In this document: positions 29,357-38,182 of the stretch, in pieces
How positions within the stretch are numbered: the first letter of the stretch is position 1
Layout of the letters: every line of letters begins with the position of its first letter
NCBI GenBank assembly: GCA_963756575.1
Contig: CAVWOM010000016.1
Coordinates: forward strand, 496,001-560,000
Source of the DNA: Palsa-504 sp963756575
GTDB lineage: Bacteria; Actinomycetota; Actinomycetes; Streptosporangiales; Streptosporangiaceae
Direction: 5' to 3'
Length of the DNA stretch: 64,000 bases
The notes under the pieces: model-generated
The model's input: only the letters and a program-made list of their open reading frames with translations
Told to the model about the DNA's origin: nothing
Database searches by the model: none
Made by a program: the position numbers and the translations under genes

Positions 29357-30645
29357 CTATCTACGCGGGCGCTATCGTCGACACGCCCGGGGATCCGTTC
29401 ACCGGGGATCCGGGCGGGGCGCTGCGGCAGGACGAGGCGCTGCTGGTCCGGGACGGCGTGATCGCGGACCGCGGCTCGCTGGCCGGGCTGCGGGCGGCGC
29501 ATCCGGGCGAGCCGGTCACCCGGCTGGACGGCGGGCTGCTCGTCCCCGGTTTCGTCGACACGCACGTCCACTACCCGCAGCTCCGCGCGATCGGCGGCCT
29601 CGGGCTGCCGCTGCTCGACTGGCTGGACCGGTACGCGCTGCCCGAGGAATGCAAGCTGGCCGACCGCTCCTACGCGCGGGCGGTGGCGGCGGAGTTCCTC
29701 GACGGCCTGGTCGCGGCCGGGACGACCACCGCGCTGGTGTTCGGCTCGCACTTCGCGCCGGCCATGGACGAGCTGTTCGCCGCGGCCGGGCGACGCGGCC
29801 TCAACATCACCTCCGGCCTGGTCCTGTCGGACCGCAAGCTCCCGCCTGATCTGCTGCACTCACCGGAGACGGCCCTGGCCGACAGCGCGGACCTGATCCT
29901 GCGCTGGCACGACCGCGGGCGGCTGCGCTACGCCGTCACGCCCCGGTTCTCCCTGTCAACCTCGGACGAGATGCTCGAGGCCTGCACGGAGCTGCTCGGC
30001 AAGGGGGTCTGGTTCACCTCGCACATCAACGAGAACGTGGCCGAGATCGCGACCGTGGCCGGGCTGTTCCCCGGGTCCCGGCATTACCTGGATACCTACA
30101 CCCGGCACGAGCTCGTCACCCCGCGCAGCGTGTTCGCGCACAACGTCCACCCGGGCGACGCCGAGCTCGCCGTGCTGGCCGAGCACGGCGCGGCGGTCGC
30201 GCACTGCCCGACCAGCAACAGCGCCCTGGGCAGCGGGCTGTTCCCGCTGCGCCGGCACGTCGAGCACGGCGTCCGCGTCGCGCTCGGCTCGGACGTGGGC
30301 GCGGGCGCGGGCCTGTTCCTGCCCAAGGAGGCGCTGCAGGCCTACTTCATCCAGCAGCTGCTCGGCCCGGCCGGGCTGGCCCTGACGCCGGTGCACCTGC
30401 TGTACCTGGCCACCCGGGCCGGGGCCCGGGCGCTCGGCCTCGACGGCCGGGTGGGCGACTTCTCGGTCGGCAAGGACTTCAACGCGGTCTGGCTGTGTCC
30501 CGGCGACGGCAGCACGCTGGACGTCAACCTGCGGCACGCGCGCGACACGACCGACGCCCTGGCCCGGATCTTTACCTTGGCTACTCCGGCCGATGTGGCG
30601 GGCGTGTGGCTTCGCGGTAAGCGTGCCACCCGCCGAAGCGGGTGA
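29353..30645 (+). CDS. guaD: Guanine deaminase
   Basis: A 430-residue amidohydrolase. The metal site is PGFVDTHVHYPQLRAIG, with later H in FTSHINENVAEI and FAHNVHPGDAEL, then VAHCPTSNSALGSGLFPLRR and D in VALGSDVGAG. The HYPQ and PTSN signatures are specific for guanine deaminases. It converts guanine to xanthine for XdhAB, and ATGA coupling to xdhC fits this. The 3' end overlaps the convergent gene at 30581 by 65 bp. Confidence 0.94.
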   Translation: MTIYAGAIVDTPGDPFTGDPGGALRQDEALLVRDGVIADRGSLAGLRAAHPGEPVTRLDGGLLVPGFVDTHVHYPQLRAIGGLGLPLLDWLDRYALPEECKLADRSYARAVAAEFLDGLVAAGTTTALVFGSHFAPAMDELFAAAGRRGLNITSGLVLSDRKLPPDLLHSPETALADSADLILRWHDRGRLRYAVTPRFSLSTSDEMLEACTELLGKGVWFTSHINENVAEIATVAGLFPGSRHYLDTYTRHELVTPRSVFAHNVHPGDAELAVLAEHGAAVAHCPTSNSALGSGLFPLRRHVEHGVRVALGSDVGAGAGLFLPKEALQAYFIQQLLGPAGLALTPVHLLYLATRAGARALGLDGRVGDFSVGKDFNAVWLCPGDGSTLDVNLRHARDTTDALARIFTLATPADVAGVWLRGKRATRRSG

Positions 30646-30966
30646 TGTCCTTGTGGATGCCGAGGACGTGCTCCGCCTGGCGCAGGACCATGGCGAACGA
30701 CAGCTCGCCGTCCTCGAGCTCGATGATGGACAGCTCGAGCTCCGGGGGTTCGGTGGCCAGCAGGGCGCTCAGCGGGCCCATCGGCACGTCGTACAGCTCG
30801 CCGAGGACCGGCTGGCCGCCCTCGGCCACCGGGTAGAGCGCGGGGAACTCATCGCGCACCGAGAAGAACCGGTACAGCGACGCCGTCCGCCGCTCCCCCA
30901 CCAGCGGCACGCCCTCGATCGTGTAGTGCGCGCGGCCGCCGCGCATGCCGTCGCCGTTGAGAAACA
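30581..30966 (-). CDS. Allophanate-hydrolase-related GGCT-like protein
   Basis: About 128 residues: MFLNGDGMRGGRAHYTIEG, SLYRFFSVRDEFPALYPV, LGELYDVPMGPLSALLATEP, ELELSIIELEDGELSFAMVL and a terminal ITRFGGWHAYR. This resembles the gamma-glutamylcyclotransferase-like C-terminal domain found in allophanate hydrolases and in stand-alone relatives. Urea from allantoicase can be carboxylated to allophanate, so its place at the end of the purine cluster is sensible, but a catalytic role is not proven. ATG 30966. The convergent overlap with guanine deaminase is 65 bp. Confidence 0.65.
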
Positions 30967-30984
30967 TAAGTGCCACGAGAGGGT

Positions 30985-31621
30985 TATGCCCCCCGATGCG
31001 CCGGTGGCACACCGGGCCGGTAAGAACCTGAGGGCGGGCGGGAAGCCGGTCCAGCGGAGCTCGGGTGAGAGGTGGCCGGTGTCGTTGAAGGTGAGGAGGC
31101 TGGCGGGCAGGCCGGCCGGGCAGGCGATGACCGAGATCGCGCAGTTCATCTGGTTCACCCCGAGCCAGCGCCACGAGCGGCGCGGCCATCGCCTGGCTGA
31201 CGAGCCAGCCGACGAGGAAATTGTGCGTCACGAGCAGCTCGTACTCATCCCCATCGCCGTCGCCTGGGCGGATGAACCGCGCGAGCGCGGCGGCGGCCCG
31301 CTTGGTCCCCTCGGCGCGCTCGGCTGCGGGGAACCGGGCGACGAAGCTGGCGTAGCTGGGCGGCAGCCCGGCCAGGTCGGGGTCGGACGGTATGTAGTCC
31401 CCGGCCAGGTCGCAGGCGGCGACCGGGACGCCGGGCAAGCTGGCGGCGATCAGCTCCGCGGTCTGGGCGGCCCGCGGCAGCGGCCCGTGACTGACGCCGG
31501 AAAACGGCACGTCCCGCAGCCGCTCCCCGGTCAGCCGCGCCTGCTCCCGCCCGTTCGCGCTCAGCGGCCCGTCATGAGGCACCGCCTCACCGTGCCGCAC
31601 CACGTACAGAAACCGCGTCAC
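30985..31621 (-). pseudogene. Histidine phosphatase family protein, frameshifted
   Basis: The N-terminus RFLYVVRHGEAVPHDGPLSA has the RHGE signature and SHGPLPRAAQTAELIAASLP. LLVTHNFLVGWLVSQA contains the second catalytic His. After AMAAPL the frame changes (about 31165-31184) to WRWLGVNQMNCAISV, LLTFNDTGHLSPELRWTGFP. The pieces form one normal phosphoglycerate-mutase-like protein if one base is removed. GTG 31621 is the start. The 3' limit is uncertain because no in-frame stop follows ALRF. It may be a sequencing error. Confidence 0.6.
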
Positions 31622-31820
31622 GAGTCCCTCCCGGCCGGAGTCGGTGTCCCCTCGGGTACCCAAGAACGTACCCGGGCGGGACACCGAGTCCGCTGGCTGG
31701 GCGGGGCGCAGGGGTGGTCCAGCGGGGATCATCGCGGGGCACGGAGAGGCGGCGGGGCGCGCGCGGCTCGTTCGGGATAATGATGCTCTTGATCTGCAGG
31801 TGAGGGCGAGGAGAGCCGGG

Positions 31821-32711
31821 ATGAGACAGATGACCATGGCGGCGGTGGCCGCGATCGCCGTGCTGGCCGCGAGCGCGGGGCTGGCCGGGTGCGCCAGCGA
31901 GGGCTCCAGCAGCAGCGCGGCCCCGGCCGGCGGCACCACCAGCAGCGCCGCCGCCGCGTCCTGCACGAACTCGGCGATCCAGAGCCAGCTCTACGCCAAG
32001 GGCGTGCTCACCGTGGCGACCGACAAGCCGGTGTACCCGCCGTGGTTCGTCAACAACAAGCCGACGAACGGGCAGGGCTACGAGAGCGCGGTGGCCTACG
32101 CGGTGGCGGCCCAGCTCGGCTTCAAGCCGTCGCAGGTCACCTGGGCCTACGAGCCGTTCGACTCGTCCTACGCGCCGGGGACGAAGAAGTTCGACTTCGA
32201 CATCAACGAGATTTCCTACAGCGCGGCGCGGGCGCAGGTGGTCACGTTCTCCAACAGCTACTACGACGTCCAGCAGGCGCTGGTGGCGCTGAAGAACAGC
32301 CCGATCGTGTCCGCGCACAGCCCGGCCGACCTCAAGGGTTACGTCTATGGCGACCAGGTCGGCACGACCAGCCTGCAGTTCATCAACAGCCAGATCCAGC
32401 CGGCCAAGACGCCCAAGGTGTTCGAGACGCTCAACGACGTGAAGCAGGCGCTGCAGACCAAGCAGATCGCGGCGCTGGTCACCGACACGCCGACGGCGCA
32501 GTTCATCTCGTCCTCGGAGATCTCGGGCTCGGTCATGGTGGCCCAGTTCCCGTCCACCGGGGAGCACTACGGCCTGCTGTTCGCCAAGGGCAACCCGCTG
32601 GTGACCTGCGTGAACAAGGCGCTGGCGACGCTGAAGAGCAACGGGACGCTGGCCAAGCTGACCGCGCGGTACCTGAAGATCTTCACCAGCGTCCCCACGA
32701 TCAAGCCGTAG
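31821..32711 (+). CDS. Amino-acid ABC transporter substrate-binding lipoprotein
   Basis: About 296 residues. The lipoprotein signal is AAVAAIAVLAASAGLAGCAS (lipobox LAGC). A Ser/Ala-rich linker precedes a periplasmic-binding fold of the polar amino-acid type (LTVATDKPVYPPWFV, YESAVAYAVAAQLGF, FDINEISYSAARAQVVTFS). ATG 31821 has gaggagag upstream. It is the first gene of an SBP-permease-ATPase operon. The ligand is probably a polar amino acid. Confidence 0.9.
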   Translation: MRQMTMAAVAAIAVLAASAGLAGCASEGSSSSAAPAGGTTSSAAAASCTNSAIQSQLYAKGVLTVATDKPVYPPWFVNNKPTNGQGYESAVAYAVAAQLGFKPSQVTWAYEPFDSSYAPGTKKFDFDINEISYSAARAQVVTFSNSYYDVQQALVALKNSPIVSAHSPADLKGYVYGDQVGTTSLQFINSQIQPAKTPKVFETLNDVKQALQTKQIAALVTDTPTAQFISSSEISGSVMVAQFPSTGEHYGLLFAKGNPLVTCVNKALATLKSNGTLAKLTARYLKIFTSVPTIKP

Positions 32712-32712
32712 C

Positions 32713-33597
32713 GTGCAGGATCTTCCCGAGGCCGCCCTGCCGGACCTGTCCGCCCGGCGGTCCCGGCTGCTGGGCGACAGCAGCCGCCGCGGCGTAGTGC
32801 TGTCCACCACCAGCACCGTGGTCGTGCTCGCGGTGCTGGTGGCCATCTTCTGGCTGGCCCCGGGCAGCGCCCAGGTCAGGCACACGTTCTTCAACCCCGC
32901 GGACATGTGGCGGTCGTTCGTGGGCAACCCCAAGGCGGGCTACTACTCGGTGGGCGAGGCCATCTGGCTCAACATCAGGATGTTCGCCGCCGCCGAGGCC
33001 CTGATCCTCGTCCTGGCCCTGGTCGTGGCGGTGATCAGGATGTCCGCCGGGCCGGTGCTGCTGCCGCTGCGGATCCTCACCACCGTCTACGTCGACGTGG
33101 CCCGGGGCGTGCCGCTGGTCCTGATCATCTTCATGATCGGGTTCGGCGCGCCCGCGCTCCGGCTCACCGTCGTCTCGGACCAGTCAGCGGCGGTGTACGG
33201 GGTGGCCGCGCTGGTCTTTTCCTACTCGGCCTACGTGTCCGAGGTCTACCGGGCCGGGATCAGCGCGGTCCACCGCAGCCAGGTCGCGGCGGCCCGGTCG
33301 CTCGGCCTGTCGCAGTGGGCCGCGATGCGGCACGTGGTCCTGCCCCAGGCCGTCCGCAACGTCATCCCGCCGCTGCTCAACGACTTCATCTCGCTGCAGA
33401 AGGACACCGCGCTGGTCGGCCTGCTCGGCGCGATCGAGGCCAACAAGGCGGCCGAGATCTACGGCGAGAGCGTGTTCAACTACTCGAGCTACGTGGTAGC
33501 GGCGATCCTGTTCCTGATCCTGACCATCCCGCTGGCCCGGTTCACCGACCACCTGATCCGCCGTGACCAGGCCCGCCGTCTGGCGGGGGCCCAGTAA
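32713..33597 (+). CDS. Amino-acid ABC transporter permease
   Basis: A 294-residue permease of the His/Glu/Gln family. It has about five membrane segments, with VDVARGVPLVLIIFMIGFG and the EAA-type loop VAAARSLGLSQWAAMRHVVL, then PLLNDFISLQKDTALVGLLG, which is a clear family signature. GTG 32713 follows the binding-protein stop by one base. Only one permease is present, so it probably acts as a homodimer. Confidence 0.92.
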   Translation: MQDLPEAALPDLSARRSRLLGDSSRRGVVLSTTSTVVVLAVLVAIFWLAPGSAQVRHTFFNPADMWRSFVGNPKAGYYSVGEAIWLNIRMFAAAEALILVLALVVAVIRMSAGPVLLPLRILTTVYVDVARGVPLVLIIFMIGFGAPALRLTVVSDQSAAVYGVAALVFSYSAYVSEVYRAGISAVHRSQVAAARSLGLSQWAAMRHVVLPQAVRNVIPPLLNDFISLQKDTALVGLLGAIEANKAAEIYGESVFNYSSYVVAAILFLILTIPLARFTDHLIRRDQARRLAGAQ

Positions 33598-33610
33598 TGG
33601 GAGCACCGTA

Positions 33611-34354
33611 ATGGACGCACTGCGGATCGAGGGGCTGCGGAAGTCGTTCGGCGCGCACGAGGTGCTCGGCGGCATCGACCTGTCCGTGGCCCAGCACGAG
33701 GTCATCTGCCTGATCGGGGCGTCGGGCTCGGGGAAGTCCACGCTGCTGCGCTGCGTGAACCTGCTCGAGCGGATCGACGCCGGGTCGGTCTGGCTGGGCG
33801 GCCAGCTGATAACCGCGCCCGGCACGGACGAGAACCTGGTCCGGCGGCACCTCGGCATCGTGTTCCAGTCGTTCAACCTGTTCCCGCACATGACCGTGGA
33901 ACGGAACGTGACGCTGGCGCCGATGAAGGTCCTGGGCTTGTCCCGGGCCGAGGCGACCGAACGGGCGGGGGACCTGCTGCGGCGGTTCGGGCTCGACGAA
34001 AAGCGGGCAGACTACCCGGACCGGCTGTCCGGCGGCCAGCAGCAGCGGGTCGCGATCGTCCGGGCGCTGGCCATGCGGCCCCGCCTCATGCTGCTCGACG
34101 AGGTGACCAGCGCGCTCGACCCCGAGCTGGTGGCCGACGTGCTCGACGTGATCAGGGAACTGGCGATGCGCGGGATGACGATGATGATCGCCACGCACGA
34201 GATGGGATTCGCGCGCGAGGTCGCCAGCCGGGTCGCCTTCCTGGCCGACGGGCGGATCGTGGAACAAGCACCGCCCGCCCAGTTGTTCAGCGAGCCGTCG
34301 GACGAACGGACCCGGCGGTTCCTGCGGCGCATCACCGACGCGGGTCGCCTGTAA
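33611..34354 (+). CDS. Amino-acid ABC transporter ATPase
   Basis: About 247 residues with Walker A (LIGASGSGKSTLLRC), Q-loop (VFQSFNLFPHMTV), signature (LSGGQQQRVAIVRALAM), Walker B (LMLLDEVTSALDPE) and the H-loop (MIATHEMGF). This is the GlnQ/HisP-type pattern. ATG 33611 is used. It completes the importer with the two preceding genes. Confidence 0.94.
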   Translation: MDALRIEGLRKSFGAHEVLGGIDLSVAQHEVICLIGASGSGKSTLLRCVNLLERIDAGSVWLGGQLITAPGTDENLVRRHLGIVFQSFNLFPHMTVERNVTLAPMKVLGLSRAEATERAGDLLRRFGLDEKRADYPDRLSGGQQQRVAIVRALAMRPRLMLLDEVTSALDPELVADVLDVIRELAMRGMTMMIATHEMGFAREVASRVAFLADGRIVEQAPPAQLFSEPSDERTRRFLRRITDAGRL

Positions 34355-34364
34355 AAGGATGGGC

Positions 34365-36368
34365 ATGAGCGAATCGTCACCGGGGGCATCCGGCGCCATC
34401 GACGTCTCCGACGCGGACATGGCGGCGGCCGCGGCCTCGGCGGCCGGGGAGACCGCCGAGGCCACGGAGGAGGCCGCGGGTCCGTTCGCCCAGAGGACGG
34501 CCTGGGTGCGGCACATGGAGACGCCGCTGCGCAGCTTCCTGCGGACCGAGACCGGCAGCGCCTCGGTGCTGGCGGCGGCCACCGTGCTCGCCCTGATCTG
34601 GGCGAACATCAACCTCTCGTCTTACACCCGGTTCTGGGCCACCCGGCTGGCCGTCGACGTCGGCCGCTGGAACGTGACGCTCGACCTGCACGAGTTCGTG
34701 AACTCGGGCCTGATGGCGCTGTTCTTCCTGGTCGTCGGGCTCGAGGCGCGGCGCGAGTTCGACGTCGGCGAGCTGCGGGTCCGGAGCCGGGTGACGCTGC
34801 CCGTGATCGTCGGCCTGGGCGGCATGGCCGTGCCGGTGATCATCTTCCTGATCGCGAACGCCGGGCAGCCGGGCGTGCGCGCCTGGGGCATGTCGATGTC
34901 GACCGACACCGCCTTCGCCCTCGGCGCGCTCGCGCTGGTCGGCCGCAGGCTGCCGGACCGGGTCCGCACCTACCTGCTCACCTTCTCGGTCGTCGACGAC
35001 CTGGCCGGGCTGGTGGTCATCGCGGCCGCGTACAGCGCCGACATCAAGATAATCCCGCTCGCCGCCGGGCTCGCGCTCATCGCCGTGGTCCTGGTGCTGC
35101 GGGCGCGCGGGGTCCGGTACGGGCCGTTCTACCTGCTGATCGGCATCGCGGCCTGGGTGGCGTTCCTCAAGTCGGGCATCGACCCGATCGTCGTCGGGCT
35201 CATCTTCGGGCTGCTGACCTACGCCTACTCGGCCAGCCGGGAATCGCTCGAGCAGGCCTCAGAGGCGTTCCGGCAGTTCCGCGAGCAGCCCACCGCCGAG
35301 CTGGCCCAGTCCGCGCGGGACGTGGTGCGGACCGCCATCTCGCCGAACGACCGGCTGGCCCAGCTGTTCCACCCGTGGACCAGCTACGTCATCGTGCCGC
35401 TGTTCGCGCTGGCCAACGCGGGCGTCAAGCTCGATGGCAAGTTCCTGGCCCAGGCGTACACCTCGCCGCTGACGCTCGGCATCATCATCGGCTACCTGGT
35501 CGGCAAGCCGCTCGGCACGGCCGGGTGCGCGTGGCTGGTGACCAAGCTCAGCCACGGCAAGATGCGGCCCTCGGTCGGCTGGGGCGCGGTGGCGGGCGCC
35601 GGGACGGTGGCCGGGATCGGCTTCACCGTATCCCTGCTGATCGCCTCGCTGGCGCTGAAGGGGCCCATCCTGGCCGAGGCCAAGCTCGGCATCTTGTCCG
35701 CCGTGATAGCCGCGGCCGGCCTGACCTGGCTCACCTTCAGCCTGGTGAACCGGCTGCCGGTGCGGGCCAGGTTCCGCGCGCTGCTGGGCACCTCCGAGAC
35801 CATCACCGACCTGGTGGTGCCGGTGGACCCGGACCGGGATCACATCCGGGGCCCGGAGGAGTCGCTGGTCACCCTGGTGGAGTACGGGGACTTCGAATGC
35901 CCGTACTGCGGCATGGCCGAGCCCGTGGTGCGGGAACTGCTGCGGGACTACGGCGAGATCCGGTACGTGTGGCGGCACCTGCCGCTGAACGACGTCCACC
36001 CGAACGCGCAGCTCGCGGCCGAGGCGGCCGAGGCGGCCGCGAAGCAGGACGCGTTCTGGCCGATGCACGACCTGCTGCTCGACCACCAGGACGCGCTGCA
36101 CGTGCGGGACCTCATCGGGTACGCGGCCTCGCTCGGGCTCGACACCGAGAGGTTCACCGCCGACCTGCACAAGCACGCCGGGCGGGCACACGTCGAGGAG
36201 GACCTGGAATCGGCCGACCTGTCCAATGTGTCCGGGACTCCCACGTTTTTCGTCAACGGCAAGCGGCATTACGGCGCCTATGACATAGAAACGCTGAAGA
36301 AAGCCGTAAAGCTCGCCAAGGCCCGGGCCCTGATCAGTGCATTATTACGGCGACACGCTTTTACCTAA
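34365..36368 (+). CDS. nhaA: NhaA-type Na+/H+ antiporter fused to DsbA/thioredoxin domain
   Basis: Residues about 60-470 form an NhaA antiporter (MALFFLVVGLEARREFDVGE, MSMSTDTAFALGALALVGRR, TFSVVDDLAGLVVIA with the essential Asp pair). The C-terminal about 180 residues are a DsbA-like thioredoxin fold with active site FECPYCGMAEP and cis-Pro SGTPTFFVNGKRHYG. This fusion recurs in actinobacteria. ATG 34365 has aaagg upstream, and 34359 is in frame. The antiporter expels Na+ for H+. The thioredoxin-domain role is unknown and could be redox sensing. Confidence 0.92.
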   Translation: MSESSPGASGAIDVSDADMAAAAASAAGETAEATEEAAGPFAQRTAWVRHMETPLRSFLRTETGSASVLAAATVLALIWANINLSSYTRFWATRLAVDVGRWNVTLDLHEFVNSGLMALFFLVVGLEARREFDVGELRVRSRVTLPVIVGLGGMAVPVIIFLIANAGQPGVRAWGMSMSTDTAFALGALALVGRRLPDRVRTYLLTFSVVDDLAGLVVIAAAYSADIKIIPLAAGLALIAVVLVLRARGVRYGPFYLLIGIAAWVAFLKSGIDPIVVGLIFGLLTYAYSASRESLEQASEAFRQFREQPTAELAQSARDVVRTAISPNDRLAQLFHPWTSYVIVPLFALANAGVKLDGKFLAQAYTSPLTLGIIIGYLVGKPLGTAGCAWLVTKLSHGKMRPSVGWGAVAGAGTVAGIGFTVSLLIASLALKGPILAEAKLGILSAVIAAAGLTWLTFSLVNRLPVRARFRALLGTSETITDLVVPVDPDRDHIRGPEESLVTLVEYGDFECPYCGMAEPVVRELLRDYGEIRYVWRHLPLNDVHPNAQLAAEAAEAAAKQDAFWPMHDLLLDHQDALHVRDLIGYAASLGLDTERFTADLHKHAGRAHVEEDLESADLSNVSGTPTFFVNGKRHYGAYDIETLKKAVKLAKARALISALLRRHAFT

Positions 36369-36428
36369 CTGACTTCCGCCGGTTATTGTGCCAGTCTTGG
36401 GGACCAGCGGTACTTGATCTCCGGGGGG

Positions 36429-36944
36429 ATGATTCGGTCGATGAAGCGGACTTTGGCCGCCGCCGTGGCGGCGGGCGTCATCATCGGGCTGGCCGGCGCG
36501 GCGCCGATGACCCCCAGGGCCTGGGCCAGCGCCCTGCGACCAGCGCCGATGCCGAGGGCCACGCTGCGCGTCGTGCCCGGCTGGACCTACCAGGGCAGCG
36601 GTCGGCTCGCGGTTATCGCGTCCTGCTCGCAGCGGGGCGACCTGCCCGTCGTCGGCTCGAAGATGCTGGGCCGCCCGGTCACCCTGCGCAAGGGCCCGGA
36701 CCTGCTGATCAAAATCACCGATAAGACGCGCCCGGGCAAATACACGATAAACCTATTCTGCACCGGAAAGCATCAGCAGGTCGATTCGGCCGCGATGAAA
36801 AAGGTCAGGATCTTGAAGGTCCTCGCCGCCTTCTCGCAGCCGGACCAGCCCAGGCTGCCGAAGCACTTCAAGCCCGGTGCGACCGTGTCCAGCGGACCGC
36901 CCGTCAAGGCCAGGACCGGGCACGGCAAGAAGAGCCGCTCTTAG
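36429..36944 (+). CDS. Small secreted basic protein of unknown function
   Basis: About 171 residues. A signal peptide is visible (MKRTLAAAVAAGVIIGLAGA, cleavage near RAWA-SA). The mature part has two Cys (VIASCSQRGDLP, INLFCTGKHQQV) and an Arg/Lys-rich tail. PGWTYQGSGRLAVIASCSQR resembles an Ig-like secreted domain. ATG 36429 or 36441 could be the start. No family is recognised. Confidence 0.6.
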   Translation: MIRSMKRTLAAAVAAGVIIGLAGAAPMTPRAWASALRPAPMPRATLRVVPGWTYQGSGRLAVIASCSQRGDLPVVGSKMLGRPVTLRKGPDLLIKITDKTRPGKYTINLFCTGKHQQVDSAAMKKVRILKVLAAFSQPDQPRLPKHFKPGATVSSGPPVKARTGHGKKSRS

Positions 36945-37043
36945 CGGCCAGGGTCGCCTGGTCCTCCCCGCGTGGCGCGCCAAGCTGGTCCTCTCCCGCG
37001 CCACGCGGGGAACCGTACTCTCCGGCGCGGTTCCCGCGCCGCA

Positions 37044-37100
37044 CCCGCGCGGTTCCTGCCCCCGGACCCGCGCGGTTCCTGCCCCCGGACCCGCGCGGGG
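37044..37100. repeat. 23-bp tandem repeat, two full copies plus partial
   Basis: The unit begins cccgcgcggttcctgccccc and occurs at 37044-37066 and 37067-37089, followed by a partial copy. It lies in the intergenic region before an aldo/keto reductase. Confidence 0.75.
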
Positions 37101-37147
37101 AGCCAGGACGTGAGAGGCTGACGGTGAGAACGAGGAGGAGGTATCGG

Positions 37148-38095
37148 GTGAGCGCGCAGCCAACCGCCGCGGCGGCCGGGACTATCGACGTGGGCGGCGA
37201 TCTGACCGTCAACCGCCTGGGGTTCGGGGCCATGCGGATCACCGGGCCCGGCATCTGGGGTGACCCGGAGGACCGGGACCAGGCCATCGCCACGCTCCGG
37301 CGGGTGGTGGAGCTCGGCGTCAACTTCATCGATACCGCCGACTCCTACGGACCCGAGGTCAGCGAGACGCTGATCGCCGAGGCGCTCCACCCGTACCCGG
37401 TCGACCTGGTGATCGCGACCAAGGGCGGCCTGACCCGGCCGGGCCCGAACCAGTGGGAAGCCGACGGCCGTCCCGAGCACCTCCGCGAGGTCTGCGAGGC
37501 CAGCCTGCGGCGGCTGCGGATGGACCAGATCCCGCTGTACCAGTTCCACCGCCCGGACCCGGCGGTGCCGCTGGCCGAGTCGCTCGGCGTGATCGCCGAG
37601 CTCAAGGACGAGGGCAAGATCAGGCACGTCGGGCTGTCCAACGTGTCGGAGTCCCAGCTGCGCGAGGCGCAGGCGATCCTCCCGATCGTGTCGGTGCAGA
37701 ACCGGTACAACGTGTCCGACCGCCGGTCCGAGTCGATGATCGACCTGTGCGAGCAGGAACAGCTGGTGTTCCTGCCCTGGGCGCCGATCCAGGAGACCGA
37801 CAAGAACGTCCCGGTGCGGGTGGCCGCCGAGCGGCACGGAGTGACCCAGCACCAGGTCGTGCTGGCCTGGCTGCTGGCCACCTCGCCGCAGATGCTGCCC
37901 ATCCCGGGCACCGGCTCGCCCCAGCACGCGGAGGAGAACATCGCCGCCGCGTCCATCGAGCTGACACCGGACGAGGTTCTCGCGATCAGCAAGGGCGGCT
38001 TACCGGTCCAGCCCGGGCCGGCACGATCCGGCTGGCTCCGCCGTCAGCTCGCTGGCGTCTTCGGCGACCGGCCGGCGTCCGCGCTGCGCAGGTGA
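37148..38095 (+). CDS. Aldo/keto reductase
   Basis: A 315-residue (beta/alpha)8 oxidoreductase with the Asp-Tyr-Lys-His tetrad: VNFIDTADSYGPEVSE (Asp, Tyr), LVIATKGGL (Lys) and PLYQFHRPDP (His). The NADPH-binding region includes PIPGTGSPQHAEEN. GTG 37148 has gaggaggaggt at good spacing and is preferred over 37124. The substrate is unknown. Confidence 0.9.
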   Translation: MSAQPTAAAAGTIDVGGDLTVNRLGFGAMRITGPGIWGDPEDRDQAIATLRRVVELGVNFIDTADSYGPEVSETLIAEALHPYPVDLVIATKGGLTRPGPNQWEADGRPEHLREVCEASLRRLRMDQIPLYQFHRPDPAVPLAESLGVIAELKDEGKIRHVGLSNVSESQLREAQAILPIVSVQNRYNVSDRRSESMIDLCEQEQLVFLPWAPIQETDKNVPVRVAAERHGVTQHQVVLAWLLATSPQMLPIPGTGSPQHAEENIAAASIELTPDEVLAISKGGLPVQPGPARSGWLRRQLAGVFGDRPASALRR

Positions 38096-38182
38096 TCCTA
38101 GAACGGAGTTAGCCGCCGTTTATGATCTTGGCGTGGTCTTTCCGGATAAGCCGGGCATCGGCTTGCGGTGCGAAGGAGAAGC

